Positions 11,401 through 23,970 of a stretch of DNA of 64,000 nt are shown here, piece after piece (positions within the stretch are counted from its first letter, which is position 1; each line of letters begins with the position of its first letter). The notes beneath the pieces are model-generated. The model saw only the letters and a list, made by a program, of their open reading frames with translations, was not told where the DNA came from and did not search any database. This DNA comes from Cardamine occulta (Eukaryota; Streptophyta; Magnoliopsida; Brassicales; Brassicaceae): assembly GCA_028015245.1 (NCBI GenBank), contig CM051381.1:6501322-6565321 (forward strand). Reading direction: 5' to 3'. The translations under genes and the position numbers were made by a program.

Positions 11401-14020
11401 ACCTGCAATTTCTTCCAAGAATTTCTTCACGGCTATATTCCGTGAGCTCCAAGAAACTATCAGATGCAAAAATCTGAAAACAAAGGACAAAACAAACAAA
11501 ACATTTTCAGACCAATCAAAGTGAAACCGAACATTCTTTTTTGAAATGTTGTTTTCTTACAATGGGATTGTCAGGAAGCCTAGGATCGGTAATGACGAAA
11601 TTTTTCTCGATACGTTCGAGTGTAGTAGCGAGATCTATACCCTTTCTCATCTCTTTTTGTCTAACTTTGTCATCAACACTCTCTGGTCTCTCATCTCTAT
11701 CACTCATATCATCGTCTTCTTCTCCATACTCTATAAATCCATCGTCCATAGATTCATCTAGAGATGCACTCTTCTTCTTAATCCTAACACACCAAAGAGT
11801 TTGCAATATTCATATCAAGGACTAAATTGATCTTTTATAAAAGTTTTAAGGGTCAAAGAATGATTTTGTAAGAGTTAGAGCTGATCGGAGATTTTTTGAA
11901 TTATGATTACCCTATGAAGGAAAGGCGAGAAGTCTTTGTTTTTTTCTCTGGAATTTCGCTGATTCGCGTCATCGAGTTTCTTCTCCCGCCGCCTGAGTTT
12001 CTCCGGCCTGATGGAACGATATTCTCGGACATTCGCCGAGCAGGTTTCGCCGGAATGTCATCGCTCTCGGATTTTCTCATGAAAGGATGGTGATTCGTTG
12101 ATTCGCTTAGAGCTCGAGGTCTCTTCACTGCCTCCACCAGCTCTGTCACTGAGTTCGTTGCCATATCTTTTTGGCGGGCTATTTCAAAACAAAATTTTAA
12201 AAATTATTTTAATTTTGAAAAAAAACAAAACAGAATAAAAGAACAAATATAAAAGTGTAGATACCATCATATCGAATCAGAGACTCAGGAAGCCCATTGG
12301 GCCTTAAAGTCTTTTCTTTGGCACCTTCAGTGTGCTTGCTTACCTCCACTTGCATTCTGGTTCAAATAAAAACAAACAAAACATATTTTATATTTTATCA
12401 GATTCTACAATCCATCTTATATTTTACTATTGTTAATTAATTGATTATTATTTTTTGTTTGTCAACTGTTACTTGCTATTAATTGATTCATTTACAAAAA
12501 TGATATAACAATCCATTGACGTGAGAAAAATATATAATTAAAAATTGAAATTGGAAAAAAACGGCCGTTGGATCGGATCGAATACGATTAGATCCTTTTG
12601 AATTATTGCGGAGAAAGCAACTACAAAGTCACAGGTCCACACTCAGTCCAATCAAATGTGTAATTTGACAACGACTAAAATAAATGACTGTAAATAGTAA
12701 AAAATAAAAATAATAAGGGACTAACCCAATAAATTTGAGGACTTTGCCACTCTCGTCTTTAATAGGCGCAATCGTAAGAAGATTCCAAAACGTAGTCCCA
12801 TCTTTCTTGTAATTCAATAAACGACCACAGTAATTATTCCCAGCAGCTAATGACTCTCTTATCTTCGCTAACTCATCTGCATCTGTCCCCGATCCCTGTA
12901 AAAATCGGCTGTAATAAACAAATAAACTCGAATTATGTTCTTCACAAGTTAATTTTCGAATTTGCCAAGTACATAAGATGCTTAACTTTTATAAAAACAT
13001 CCTAAAATATCTCAAAACAAGTCATAGTTTCAAAAGTGACATTACTATGGAAAAGTTCTTAAGATATCATAAAATTTAGGTTCGGTTCCAAAAAACTTTT
13101 TAAAAGTTACCAATATATTCGTTAACTTTTAGTAGCTTTTCGTCAACCTAATATTATGGTTTAAAAAAACCAATATGGTATTTAAGTTTTTTAAAAAAAT
13201 TTGGTGGTAATTTTAGAAAACAAACACATAACTCCTTCGAAAATTGCTTGAATATTTAATAACTAAAAAAAAAAACAAAATCTAAATATTTTGAAAATTG
13301 CTCAAAAAAAAATTTATAATCTTACCAGTTTCTGCCAACGACCTCTTTGGAAGTGTAACCGGTCATATTGAAGAAACCAGCACTTGCATACATAATCGGG
13401 TAATCGGGTTTGGTAGCATCCGAAACCACAAACGTTTGTTGAAACGTTGACAACGCATCTTTCAGATCTTCCGATACTCTAGGAATCCCTCCTCTACCTC
13501 CAGCTACATCTCCGTCAGACATCTCACCGGAGCTCCGGCAAGAATTTTGTGAGTTTCTCTGTGAAGTCTTTTTCCCATTCGGATCATTCTCCGCCCCACC
13601 CGAGTTCCTCACACCCACTCCTTGTGGCTTTCCCGTCTTCGTGTCAGTCTTCAAAACCAATCCCCACTCCGCCGCCCTTTGCTCCGCCGCCACCGCCGTC
13701 TTCTGTGGTTTCTCGGCGGTGATCGTCTTCTTGGAGATTTTCTCCGGTGATGGTTCCTTCAAAGCCATCCATGAGGTTGTGACAGTGATCTCTTGATCAG
13801 ACCGAACCGGGTTAGAAGGAGCTGCCTGTGGTTCAGGTTGAGGTTGAGGAGTGCCACGTGGATCGCTCCTGTTTTGCCACGTCGGTGGTTCAGGGCGAAA
13901 CACAGGGTTATCTGATCGGGTCGGGTGAGTTGATGGATTGAATACTTCAAGAGAGCCACGGGTGTCTCTAGGTAGAGTCCTAGAAGATGGTTTGGTCGAT
14001 GGTTTCTCTGTTGGTTCCAT
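8491..14020 (-). CDS. PHOT1: Phototropin 1, blue-light receptor kinase (20 exons)
   Basis: Rebuilt exons, high to low: 14020-13326, 12908-12726, 12356-12265, 12178-11911, 11783-11561, 11473-11403, 11307-11201, 11113-11064, 11003-10899, 10810-10751, 10656-10490, 10399-10315, 10221-10141, 10069-9966, 9873-9824, 9723-9617, 9302-9174, 9085-8921, 8836-8696, 8592-8491. All phases agree and give 994 residues, against 996 that I recall for Arabidopsis PHOT1. LOV1 and LOV2 each carry the flavin-adduct motif GRNCRFLQ, split by introns after the Cys codon's first two bases and after AG of the Arg codon. The C-terminal AGC-VIII kinase has YRDLKPEN and DFD in place of DFG, with an activation-loop insert rich in Lys (DEKKKKK). 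It binds FMN and autophosphorylates in blue light at the plasma membrane, driving phototropism, stomatal opening and chloroplast movement. Intron 15 uses a GC donor. The gene is intact. Confidence 0.97.
9724..9823 (-). other. GC-AG intron within PHOT1
   Basis: After the Gln of LHCQG the exon ends CAAG and the intron begins GCAAGC; the next exon starts after TTCAG. No GT donor lies near that keeps the frame, and the GC donor keeps it exactly. GC-AG introns are a known minor class. Confidence 0.75.
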
Positions 14021-15705
14021 CTTTTAGATCTACACGAAACAAAATTTGTGGCCAAGATAAAGTTATGTATATAAATAGTTAAATGCATGGACATAATAGA
14101 CACTACACGCATGTAGGGTAATATATGAATCGGCAACTAAAAATATTATATTAGTTTTAAAAGTTAGATATTATTTGTGAATATGCTATATTAATATTTT
14201 ATTGAAATTCTAGAAATGGAGTCATTACTAAGTTCTTTTTGTGGTAGATGGATGGTTTGATTTCTGAAAATGAAAACCCTATACATACACTATATGATAA
14301 AATGTGAATGCTACCAAATAGTGGTTAGATATATACGTATTGATGACAAGCAAAAAGGATCGTTGGATATATATGTACAATCATAAAAAAAAATCTATTG
14401 GAAACAAAGTTTGCAAAATTAGTACGATCTTCAAAATTGGTCGTCTATATATAGTACGTAGATTTTAAAATGGATAGATTTTTGTTTTTGGTCCGTAGCT
14501 TTTTTCTGATTAAGAACCAAGCGTAAAAAATCAATATTTATAAATATTTCAGAGACTATCTCTAACGGTTTTTGATAAAGCTAATAGTTCATCAATCACT
14601 CGTTTTGTTTGAATCTTCAAGAACTGTTATCATGGATAACAAGAATCACGTCTCTTTGGTGTCTTCTTTTGGGAAAAAATAGACTAAACATATCCAACAT
14701 GACAATGAATATATATATATATGTATATATTACATGCAGGTTAGATATGTAAGTGTGTGATATTATATAATTTGGGGATCAAAGAGTTATGGTTTATGGG
14801 CCACAGATAAATGGATATGAACTGGAAATATGGCAATACTGAGAGTGACAAGTCCTTTTGAAGCGGGGGGTAAAATTGAGAAAACGACGCAAAGTTGTAA
14901 AGTTCCAAGACTTTTTGAGTTTTTCAGTACCACACAAACACATGCATTTTCCAGGGTGTTTTAGTCATTTCGTTATAAAACTGGACATTGTTACTACTAA
15001 AACAGCGGCTAAGCCGATTCCATTCTATCGATCGATATCATATATAGGAAACTTTTTTTTTAATATAAAAATTAGTTGGAATTTGGAAACTTTCAACGAA
15101 ATTCTTGTCTTTTTTTTCCAATATTATTGTCATTTAAAGATTTTCACGTAAAGCATGTTTCTAAAAATAGTTTTTATCCAGTTAACACGTTATGAAAATT
15201 TTCTCTCTACATAAATTAATAAATGAAAAATATATATATATATTATTTTAATTTTTAGTAATATGAAAAGAGTACATTTTGCATGGTAATTGGTAATTGT
15301 AAAATTTATTTATAAAGCATTATTATTATAATCAAAATTTCAGTCGAGTTTTTAAAATATGCAACTACCATACGATATGTACATTCATTAAAAACTGACA
15401 TTCAAATAATTATTTTATTTAAGGCTTATAAAAATTTCTTTTCAGTATTATTACATGCATACAGTAGTCTACGATCAAACTAGACGATATAAAATGATAC
15501 AGACTTCATTATTTATATTTCTACGCAATTTAACCAAAGGCAAAAAATGTGACAAGAACCCTTAAAGTGAACAGAAAAATAAAATAAAACATTAAGAAAG
15601 ATTCAGGCAAAAAAAATGAAATGTTTGACTTTTCGTTACCCGAGAAACCTCTCTAGGAAAGGGAGAGAAACATCAGGAAATCGAAGGGAAAAAAAAAAGA
15701 CCTAC

Positions 15706-15960
15706 CTGGCTAGTTAACTTGTGTAGGAAGAAACAGATATCTCTCTCGTCGGGAGACAAACAGATCAACTGAGAAAAAAGTTTGGGATGAGAAGTTTACT
15801 TTGCCGAGGCCTTTTAAACATGGAAAGATTTTGATAAGAAGAGATTCAAGAAAGATTAAAAAAATATCTAAGGTTCATGATTGATTTAGTTCTTTTCTAG
15901 CTAGCTCCATCACTGGATTATTTGATCTTCCCATGCCTCCTATGTTCCTGATTCCACATG
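15706..15960 (-). other. Probable PHOT1 5' UTR exon (noncoding)
   Basis: On the minus strand a less AT-rich leader-like segment ends in CTAGCCAG followed by the donor GTAGGT at 15705. An acceptor (CGTGTAG) lies just 9 bases before the PHOT1 ATG. Together these suggest a ~1.67-kb intron in the 5' UTR. A TATATAA on the minus strand near 15987-15996 could place the start of transcription about 30 bases downstream. This is inference from splice signals only. Confidence 0.35.
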
Positions 15961-16499
15961 GCTCTCTTTTGTTTACTTTCAAAAGGGTTATATAGAAACG
16001 AAACATTAGCCTCGTTTATACATCTTCTCTATAACATGCACTGTCTTGATAATTACATTATGTTAAGTTTAGAAAATGTTTTGTGTTATTGATTAATGAA
16101 TGACATATAACTCTATATATATATAGATCCGCTCTCCTTTCCTGCGGTTCTACGATTTGGACCGACCGTTTTGTAACCGTGTAATTCCATTTGGTCCAAT
16201 TAGCCATAACCCATTTGAGATGAATTAATAAATACTTCATCCGTTCACTAACTATAGATGTTTTGAGTTTTTTACACAGAACTAAAATACCAAATATATC
16301 TTTTTTGTAATGTCATTATTTTAAAATAGATTATTTTATAACTATTTTTTGTATTTAATTAATAAAGATAAAACTGGTAAGCAATCATAACTTTTACATT
16401 GAAAATCTAAAACTTATATCTTCGTGAGAAAAACAAAAAAAGCTAAAACATTCATCTTCTAAGGAACAGAAAAAGTAATTTAATTTTTTAAAAATATAT

Positions 16500-16517
16500 A
16501 TATATATATATATATAG
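16500..16517. repeat. AT dinucleotide microsatellite
   Basis: A perfect run of alternating T and A with no associated gene. Similar shorter runs occur at 14710-14720 and 15230-15242. Confidence 0.6.
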
Positions 16518-19327
16518 ACAAAAAGTTAAAACTTATTTCAACTAGGGATAAAACTTACGTAAATCTTATGATATATCTAAATCAATTTACTCATTATTAC
16601 AATAGGATTTCGAAAATATTATTCAGTTTGAGATTCACGAGTCAATCTTTAATAGTCCACAATATTTGAATCGCAAAATACCTACACATTTTGCTTCTCT
16701 AATACATTATACATTATGTTCAATATTTAATTTATATGGTTCTTATATTTGGACACGAATGATTTATGACTTAATCGGATGATGTAAAGTGTTGGTTTGA
16801 TTGTGATTAATCTAGGTTATGGTAAAAGACAAACAATATTATATATAGAAGAAATAATATAATACACGAAAAATCTTGATTGTTGTAACTTGAGCTTATA
16901 ATTGAAGTAAATAAACAAATAATCAAAGAACACACAAGTGTGACCGCGTGATGGTTGTTCTTTTAAAAGCTTATTGTGTCAGTGACTATAAGTGGGAGTG
17001 AGTTGTCACTTGAAAACGCCAAAATTGCAGAATATCAAAACGCAAATGCAGTGACCTAATATTAACAAAAGGATCTCTCTTTCTACTTCTGTAATAGTAG
17101 AAACCATAGTCCTTGCACATTTTTAAGATATTTCATGTCAAAACGTTAAATCTAAGCATATAATTTAATCTGGTTTAGTGATGAATTTGGTTTTAAACTG
17201 ATTAAAAATTAAACTCAGAGATCGGAAAAGATACCACAAACAAATATTAACCATGTTTCATTGTTCAAATGCATTTTTGTTTGATTTCTCAAAATTTATC
17301 TTTCTAAACCGGTTTTTACTTCGTCTCTATAGAGTTTTCCCGAAAAATCACAATTTCTAAACATATAACGTCCCTTTAAAATGTTTTTTTTTTTTTCATA
17401 TGCATGCAAGGGCAAGAGAAAATTACATTAATTAGCAAACCGGTTTGGTATGCTGTTAAATCAGAGGCACAAATCAAACCTTAAACCAACGTACATTTTA
17501 GTCATTTATTAATTTGAATTTTTCGTTCTTACCATAAAGCAATGCGTGATATGTTCGTTGCAAGTAGTACTGACTGAATGACTGGCAGACCCACTTTGAA
17601 GATAGAAAATCATATGACCCTAATTAAATAATTTAAATTGTCTATAAAATATTGAAAGGATTAATAGCATAATTGGTAAAATTTTAAGTCTAACTCCTTT
17701 ATATATAGTTGATATTCATATTTCACGCAATACCAATTTATTTATAAAAAAAGTCATATTAGGAAATTTTGGTAAAGATAATTTCTGTATCCGACACTAC
17801 AAACTGATCATTCCAGTCGATCACGATCAGAATTGGTTAAAAATATCAGACCAGTTTACGATAGATTCAAACATTTTTGTCGGAAACCTTGTGGACAAAG
17901 TTATTTGGAAGATATTTAAACACAGAGAATGATATATATGGATACATTTCATACACAAGTAGGACCATAACCCATGTGAAGATTCATCAAAGAAAAAGAA
18001 AAAAAAATCTTAACGAGTTTATTATCTTATCCATCATGTGTCAATTGTGGGTTTGAGTGTGTGGTGGGGGCAGAAAATGTCACATTCACATATTGGCCTC
18101 TTAATTTCTCCCATTTTCTAAATTTACCCAAATTTTATTCTCAATAGATAAATCAAGATCTTGAGCAGAAACAAGATGGGATAATGATGGTACAAGCATG
18201 AATGTCTATATTAGCATAATCTACTTTTTTTGAACTGAGTCTATTTTCTCTTAATATCATTGGTTTTATATCATATTATTGTTGGAAAATTGTTAATATA
18301 GACCAGTTCAATGATGGTATAAACATGAAATGTCTAAAATCTAAATTAGCATAATTTTATTATTGATTCTCTAGAGAAAATCGTCGATGTAGGGTTTTCA
18401 AAGTCTTTCCAACATTTTAGACCACATAACTTTGCATTAAAAAAAAAAAAAGACCTTAGAACTTAGTTGAAAACTAGAAAGAATTTGGAAACAAAACAAA
18501 CAAAGTCTAAAAGAAAAGATTTATTTTCCAAAAAACGAGAGAGAAAGATTTATTTTCTTTGAAAATGAAAGAGAACGATTTAGGAAAACAAAGTGGAGGT
18601 AGTGCAGTAAATAATCATTTTCTCGATGAGAGAATGTAAGTTTTAATGGAAATTAAAGACATGGCTAGTGTATTAGGCAGAGCTGATGATTGCCATATCA
18701 TCGAAGCACCTGAAGCTCACCGCCTGATGAAAATATTTATACCATATGATGTAAGTATTTCTACTCTTAGGAGTTTAGGTTACTCTTAAGAGAATATAGA
18801 TTATCATACTTTATATATATATATGAACTTTCTTACATTTGAACCCCTTATCCCTAATTCAAATGAGAATGATTATCTCGATCCATGTAACATGAAATGC
18901 TAAGATCAAGCAAATTACCTTGCAACCATTGGGAATATATAAAACATACAACAACTATTACAGATTATGAAAGTTACTGTATTAGATCCAACAGATCTTT
19001 TGTTCTATATCCGGTTTATTATTTCAGAACAAATAATTAAATAAACTTTATGAAAAAAACTCTTCTTTAATGTCATTAAGAAGGAATCATATTCCGAGTC
19101 TTTTCATCTTATCTTCTCAACTCAAATTTTATTTTCTCTTGTAAACAAATAAAACAAAGCTTTTCCTTGACCTTGATTTTTTCACTCTTATTTATAATAA
19201 AAAGAGAGTAATTTTCTTATTTCTCACTGAAAATAGCCCACTAAAATGACAAAATACACCACATGTCCTTCCCTTTTGACCTATTGTAATGAAACCAACA
19301 TTCCTTTTCATATTTCATTCACTTGTG

Positions 19328-19507
19328 TTTTTTTTTCTTTTTTTTAGTGTTCCGGACCTTCGGCATATAGTCATCCTCTAGCCGCGAAACCATCCTGCAA
19401 TAATACTAAATGACACGACGTAAATCATCTTTCCCAATGGAAATCAAACTAGGGGCGCCTAGAACTAACTCCGGTACTAAACCACTAGCCCAATGCACCG
19501 TTGATAT
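19328..19507 (-). mobile_element. tRNA-derived SINE-like element
   Basis: Read on the minus strand, an A-box-like TGGGCTAGTGG (complement at about 19481-19491) is followed some 35 bases later by a B-box-like GTTTGATTTCC (complement at about 19439-19449). The unit then continues ~100 bp to an A-rich tail (AAAAAAAAGAAAAAAAAA, complement at about 19328-19347). This order of pol III boxes, body and A-tail is that of plant SINEs. Target duplications are not clear. The family is unassigned. Confidence 0.5.
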
Positions 19508-21680
19508 TTATTCTTTATGTTTTAAAAAAAAAAAAACAAGTGTCATAGTTTTGTTATTGATTTTAGAGTTGGAAAGTTCTTGGAAAACATGTAATTCAGA
19601 TTGCAACATGTTAGTTTGCCTCTGATTTATAGGAGATTTGTATTCAAGTGACTGGACTCGCACGAATAAATTTACTCGCAAAAACTCTTGTTTACATATT
19701 GTTTTTAGCATTATTCATCTACTAATATTATTATTAAAGATATACCACATATGTATTGAGAAAAAAAATTCTTTTTAATAGATTTAAATTATTAACCCTA
19801 TATTAAAAAATTCATGTTAGAAAATAGTTCACAAAATTAAAAGATCAAATTAACCTCCAAATTTACTTTTAATCTTCAGTTGCAATAGCTTTAGTTTTAA
19901 CTATACTAATTTTATATGTTGATATAATTTTGTGCATTAGTAAATTTTGTATCAGAAAATCAATATTACTTAATTTTATAGTTTATTTAATGTTTTTGAC
20001 TAAAATATTTAATTAATAAATACACAATTAATGTATCAATACATACATAAAGAATTGAATATGCATCGCGTCATGTACAAACAAACATAATTTATGTGAC
20101 TAACACCATAACCATTATTCATGATTTGACCGATATGTTATCAATACAGTACTAAAATCATTTCAGAAGACAAAATCGACGAAGAAAATGCAAAATCCAA
20201 TAATTTTAATTGCTTGTCACATGAAATTTTTGCCACTTAAGTACACATAGAACACAAAATAAGTAACAATCATGTAGAAAAACACCATCCCTGAAAAATG
20301 ATACAACATCCACCAGAAATATTGAATCAAATCGAAAAGCAATATGATGGTTATAGTGTTAACTAGCCACATAATTCATGTTTGTTTATGAATGTCACCA
20401 TAAAAAGTTAACTATTCGTATAATTATTGATACATTAATTTAGTTTAGATGTGTAAACATGCATTGAGCTATATTTCGTATAGCTGACAATCATTTTTTT
20501 TATTTTGGACCGTACATTCTTTTTTAATCGATATCAGCGGTTGAACCATCATTTAAAATAAATCATCACCTTTTCCAACAATTTCAAACTCAAGGGGTGA
20601 AATTCCCTATTTCTTTGGAGAAACATGACCCAGCCATTAAGTATTTGGTTTCTAATATGTTGAGATATACACAACATCACAACCTAAACTTAAAGCTCCG
20701 AATAAAAATGTGCAAGACAACTGCGAATAAAATGCAGTCCCCCTCACACCATGTGGGACAATCTTTTATTCAAAGCCTTAATACAACAAAGAGAAAAACC
20801 AAAATTAAGGGACAAGAATTCTCAAATTACGCTTCATGTTTCACTGTACTTTAGTAACTTATACAAAACTATTCAAAGCTGCAATTATTTTATTTCAAGG
20901 AAAAAGGCATATATATGGATAATTTGGCAAATAAGAACGTTAAAGCGACCTAACAAGATGAGATTGTTACAGGTCACTCTACAAATTGTTTGCAATTTCT
21001 GACTCATCATCTTTATGACTTGTCCCTCTTACTCACTACTCCATTAATGTGCAACTGTATTATAATCTTAACACCTTTGTGTACCACATTTTTCATGACA
21101 TTTTCAGTAGCCGGCTTAGCAATTACCATTATCAAATTTTAATAGATTTCAGTTTATTCGGTTGGTGATGTTTTGATAATTTGTTATGGTTTCGTTTGGC
21201 TTTTTAAAATAACAGAACCAATAAATTGTCATTTTGTTTTTGGTTTAAACATGTTCTTTTAGTTCAGTCTTTTCGAATTCATTTTTTTCTCTATTCTAAT
21301 TTGGTTTATTCAACATAAACAAATTAATCAATACTTATACGGTTTATCCTAATTTTTCATCAAGGGATTTGTCTCAAGAAAGATTTTGATTTTTGTCGGC
21401 TTTGTGTAACTCAATCTTTTAATATCAATGAAATCCCTTGATGAAAAAAAAATCAACCTCACACGTTATCAATTTACTTTTGGTCTAAACATTTCATTTT
21501 GGTTCGGTTTGATTTTCCGGTTACAATTTGGTTTGTGCCATAAAAACAAAACGCAAAACGTCGCCGTTTCGGATAGTTCCAGACTCCACCGATTTCTCAA
21601 CATTTTTAAACAACTAGAAACGACTAAAACGTCGTGGTTTCCGCATCGCTGTTTGAGAGAGAGAAAGACGGCGGAGAGAA

Positions 21681-23970
21681 ATGGCGGCGTTGATGAAGTC
21701 AGTCACCGTCCGAGCTCTGAAGGTCTCATCGGCGGTGAATTTCAGCATAAACCGATGCAGCAGAACACCAACACTCTGTATCAATTCGTCCTCTACCGTT
21801 ATGTCGCCACCGTCAAAGGCCATAGTGTACGATCAGCACGGCTCTCCCGATTCCGTCACCAGATTCGTGTATTCGTTTACTTTTTATATATTCGTAAAAC
21901 GTAATCTCCATTTTCACCTTTGATTCTATTTTGGCGAAGACAGATTGGTGAATCTCCCGCCGGTTAAAGTTAGAGAAAACGATGTGTGTGTTAAAATGAT
22001 CGCCGCTCCGATCAATCCCTCCGATATCAATCGAATTGAAGGTTTATTGCTCTTTCCCAATTCCTATGTTCTCTTATTCACTAAGCATTAGTGTATGGTT
22101 CTGTGAAGTTTCTTAGTTTGTTAATCTACTAGTTGATGAAGGAGTTTGTTGATTAATTAGAGAATCCTTGAACTTCATCTTCTCCATTCTCTGTAACAAG
22201 TTACATTCACTTTGAGAATCAATTATTGAATATTCCTTAACTTCATCTTCTCTATTCTCGTTTTTTCTAAAAGCTAAGTGTTAGATATAAATATGGTTTG
22301 GATACTGAGTTCAAAGTTGGGAAAATGATGATTGTTTAGGTGTGTATCCGGTGAGGCCACCGGTACCGGCTGTTGGTGGCTATGAAGGTGTTGGGGAAGT
22401 GTATGCAGTTGGATCCAAGGTCAATGGTCTTTCTCCTGGTGATTGAGTTATTCCATCTCCACCTTCTTCAGGTACACTGTTAACTGTGTACTCTATGCTA
22501 TTCAGACCAATCTCGATTGGTACGAGGAATCCGAAACTTTTATGTTAAAGGATTTCTAAGTAAAACAACAAACAATGCGTAACTTAGAAACAGTTTACTG
22601 GTTTCCCTTTTGAATTTGTGAAACTTTATGGGAATATGATGGGAATCTCTCTGGACTACTTGGCAGACGTATCTTGTGAAGGAAGAGAGTGTGTGGCACA
22701 AAGTCGATAAAACGTGTCCAATGGAGTATGCGGCGACGATCACTGTTAATCCATTGACGGCTCTAAGGATGATCGAGGACTTTGTGATCTTGAATTCTGG
22801 TTTGTAACTGTATCTTATGCCTTGCAATTGCTTGCTTTTTCCTAACCAAGTAATTTTCTGGAGCAGGAGATTCTGTGGTACAGAATGGCGCAACAAGTAT
22901 CGTTGGTCAATGTATCATTCAGTTGGCAAAACTCCGTGGTATCAGTACCATCAACCTTATTCGTGACAGGTGTGATATATATTATGAATCGAGTTTAAGA
23001 TCTTTGGTTACGAACAATCAAACCGGGTTGCTCTGGTCAAGTGAATTCTTTCCTGTGCTACTGATTTTAGGGCTGGGTCGGATGAAGCAAAAGAACAGCT
23101 GAAAGCTTTAGGTGCAGATGAAGTGTCTTCAGAGAGTCAACTGAATATAAAGAACGTGAAAAGTCTTTTGGTAAGATTTCGAGTATCTGAAGTTTGTATC
23201 ATATATATGCGTAACATATGTGTGTGTGTGTGGTTTAGGGGAACTTACCTGAACCAGCTCTGGGATTCAACTGTGTTGGTGGAAATGCTGCTTCTCTTGT
23301 GCTCAAATATCTCAGGTGCGCTGAACATCTGCATTTTGTGTACTTTTAGTTGAATGTACTCTCGCTTTACTGAAGGTTGTGAAGACGAATATTTCAGGGA
23401 AGGAGGAACCATGGTAACATATGGTGGGATGTCTAAGAAGCCAATCACTGTGTCAACAACATCTTTCATCTTCAAGGTAATGGCTAGAATGTTCGAAAAA
23501 ATTAAACTGACATCAGTATCTCCTGGAGTAGTAATTTTAAATCTTCATTCATAATGGAAAATGTAATCAAGCGCACATACCGGTTTTCTGCTTTCGCTCA
23601 CTCGAATTCGTCGAGTTTTCAAGATTAATGGCTTTTGTGCTATTAAAAAAAGTCTGATTGCCCTACAGGATTTGGCCTTGAGAGGATTCTGGCTGCAGAA
23701 TTGGTTTAGTATAGGTAAAGTAAAAGAATGCAGAGAGATGATAGACTATCTCCTCGGGCTTGCACGGGACGGGAAGCTAAAATACGAGTGAGTCTTTTTC
23801 TCAAGTAAAGATTCTTAGCTCCAGGGAATGTATCTTCGACTAGCTTTCTAAATCAACAGTTGGTTTCTTCTGACAGGACGGAATTAGTTCCTTTCGACGA
23901 ATTCCCTGTTGCTCTCGATAAATCTCTCGGGAAGCTAGGTCGGCAACCTAAACAAGTCATCATATTCTGA
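21681..23970 (+). pseudogene. MECR: Decayed mitochondrial enoyl reductase (MECR/ETR1-type) gene
   Basis: Ten exons match trans-2-enoyl-ACP/CoA reductase of mitochondrial fatty-acid synthesis: 21681-21862, 21944-22041, 22340-22471, ~22652-22799, 22867-22969, 23071-23170, 23238-23315, 23398-23476, 23669-23787, 23877-23970. The N-terminus looks like a mitochondrial presequence; the MDR Rossmann part (NGATSIVGQ) and the C-terminus are open. Lesions cluster in the first half. The donor of intron 1 reads AG|ATTCGT, not GT. Exon 3 begins in the wrong phase, as if 2 bases were lost. The conserved Trp of GDWVIPS is TGA at 22444-22446. The acceptor before exon 4 lacks AG. The exon 1 change alone could be bypassed by a GT six bases on, adding two residues in frame, but the others could not. 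Exons 5-10 have normal splice sites, so the loss looks recent. Confidence 0.8.

Larger units (their letters stand above)
14021..21680. other. Long gene-poor region between PHOT1 and MECR
   Basis: About 7.6 kb, AT-rich throughout, without a supportable protein gene. The left third likely holds the PHOT1 5' UTR, its intron and promoter. A SINE-like element sits at 19328-19507. Short open frames such as 14858-15151 and 20597-20854 have no recognisable similarity and are unlikely to be genes. Confidence 0.55.

Noticed and set aside
14858..15151. 97-codon plus frame upstream of PHOT1
   Set aside because: No similarity, low complexity near its end, and it lies within the probable PHOT1 5' UTR intron on the other strand.
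18590..18800. Possible microRNA-like segment with short inverted motifs (CTCTTAGGAG region)
   Set aside because: The stem is too short and interrupted, and no known mature miRNA was recognised.
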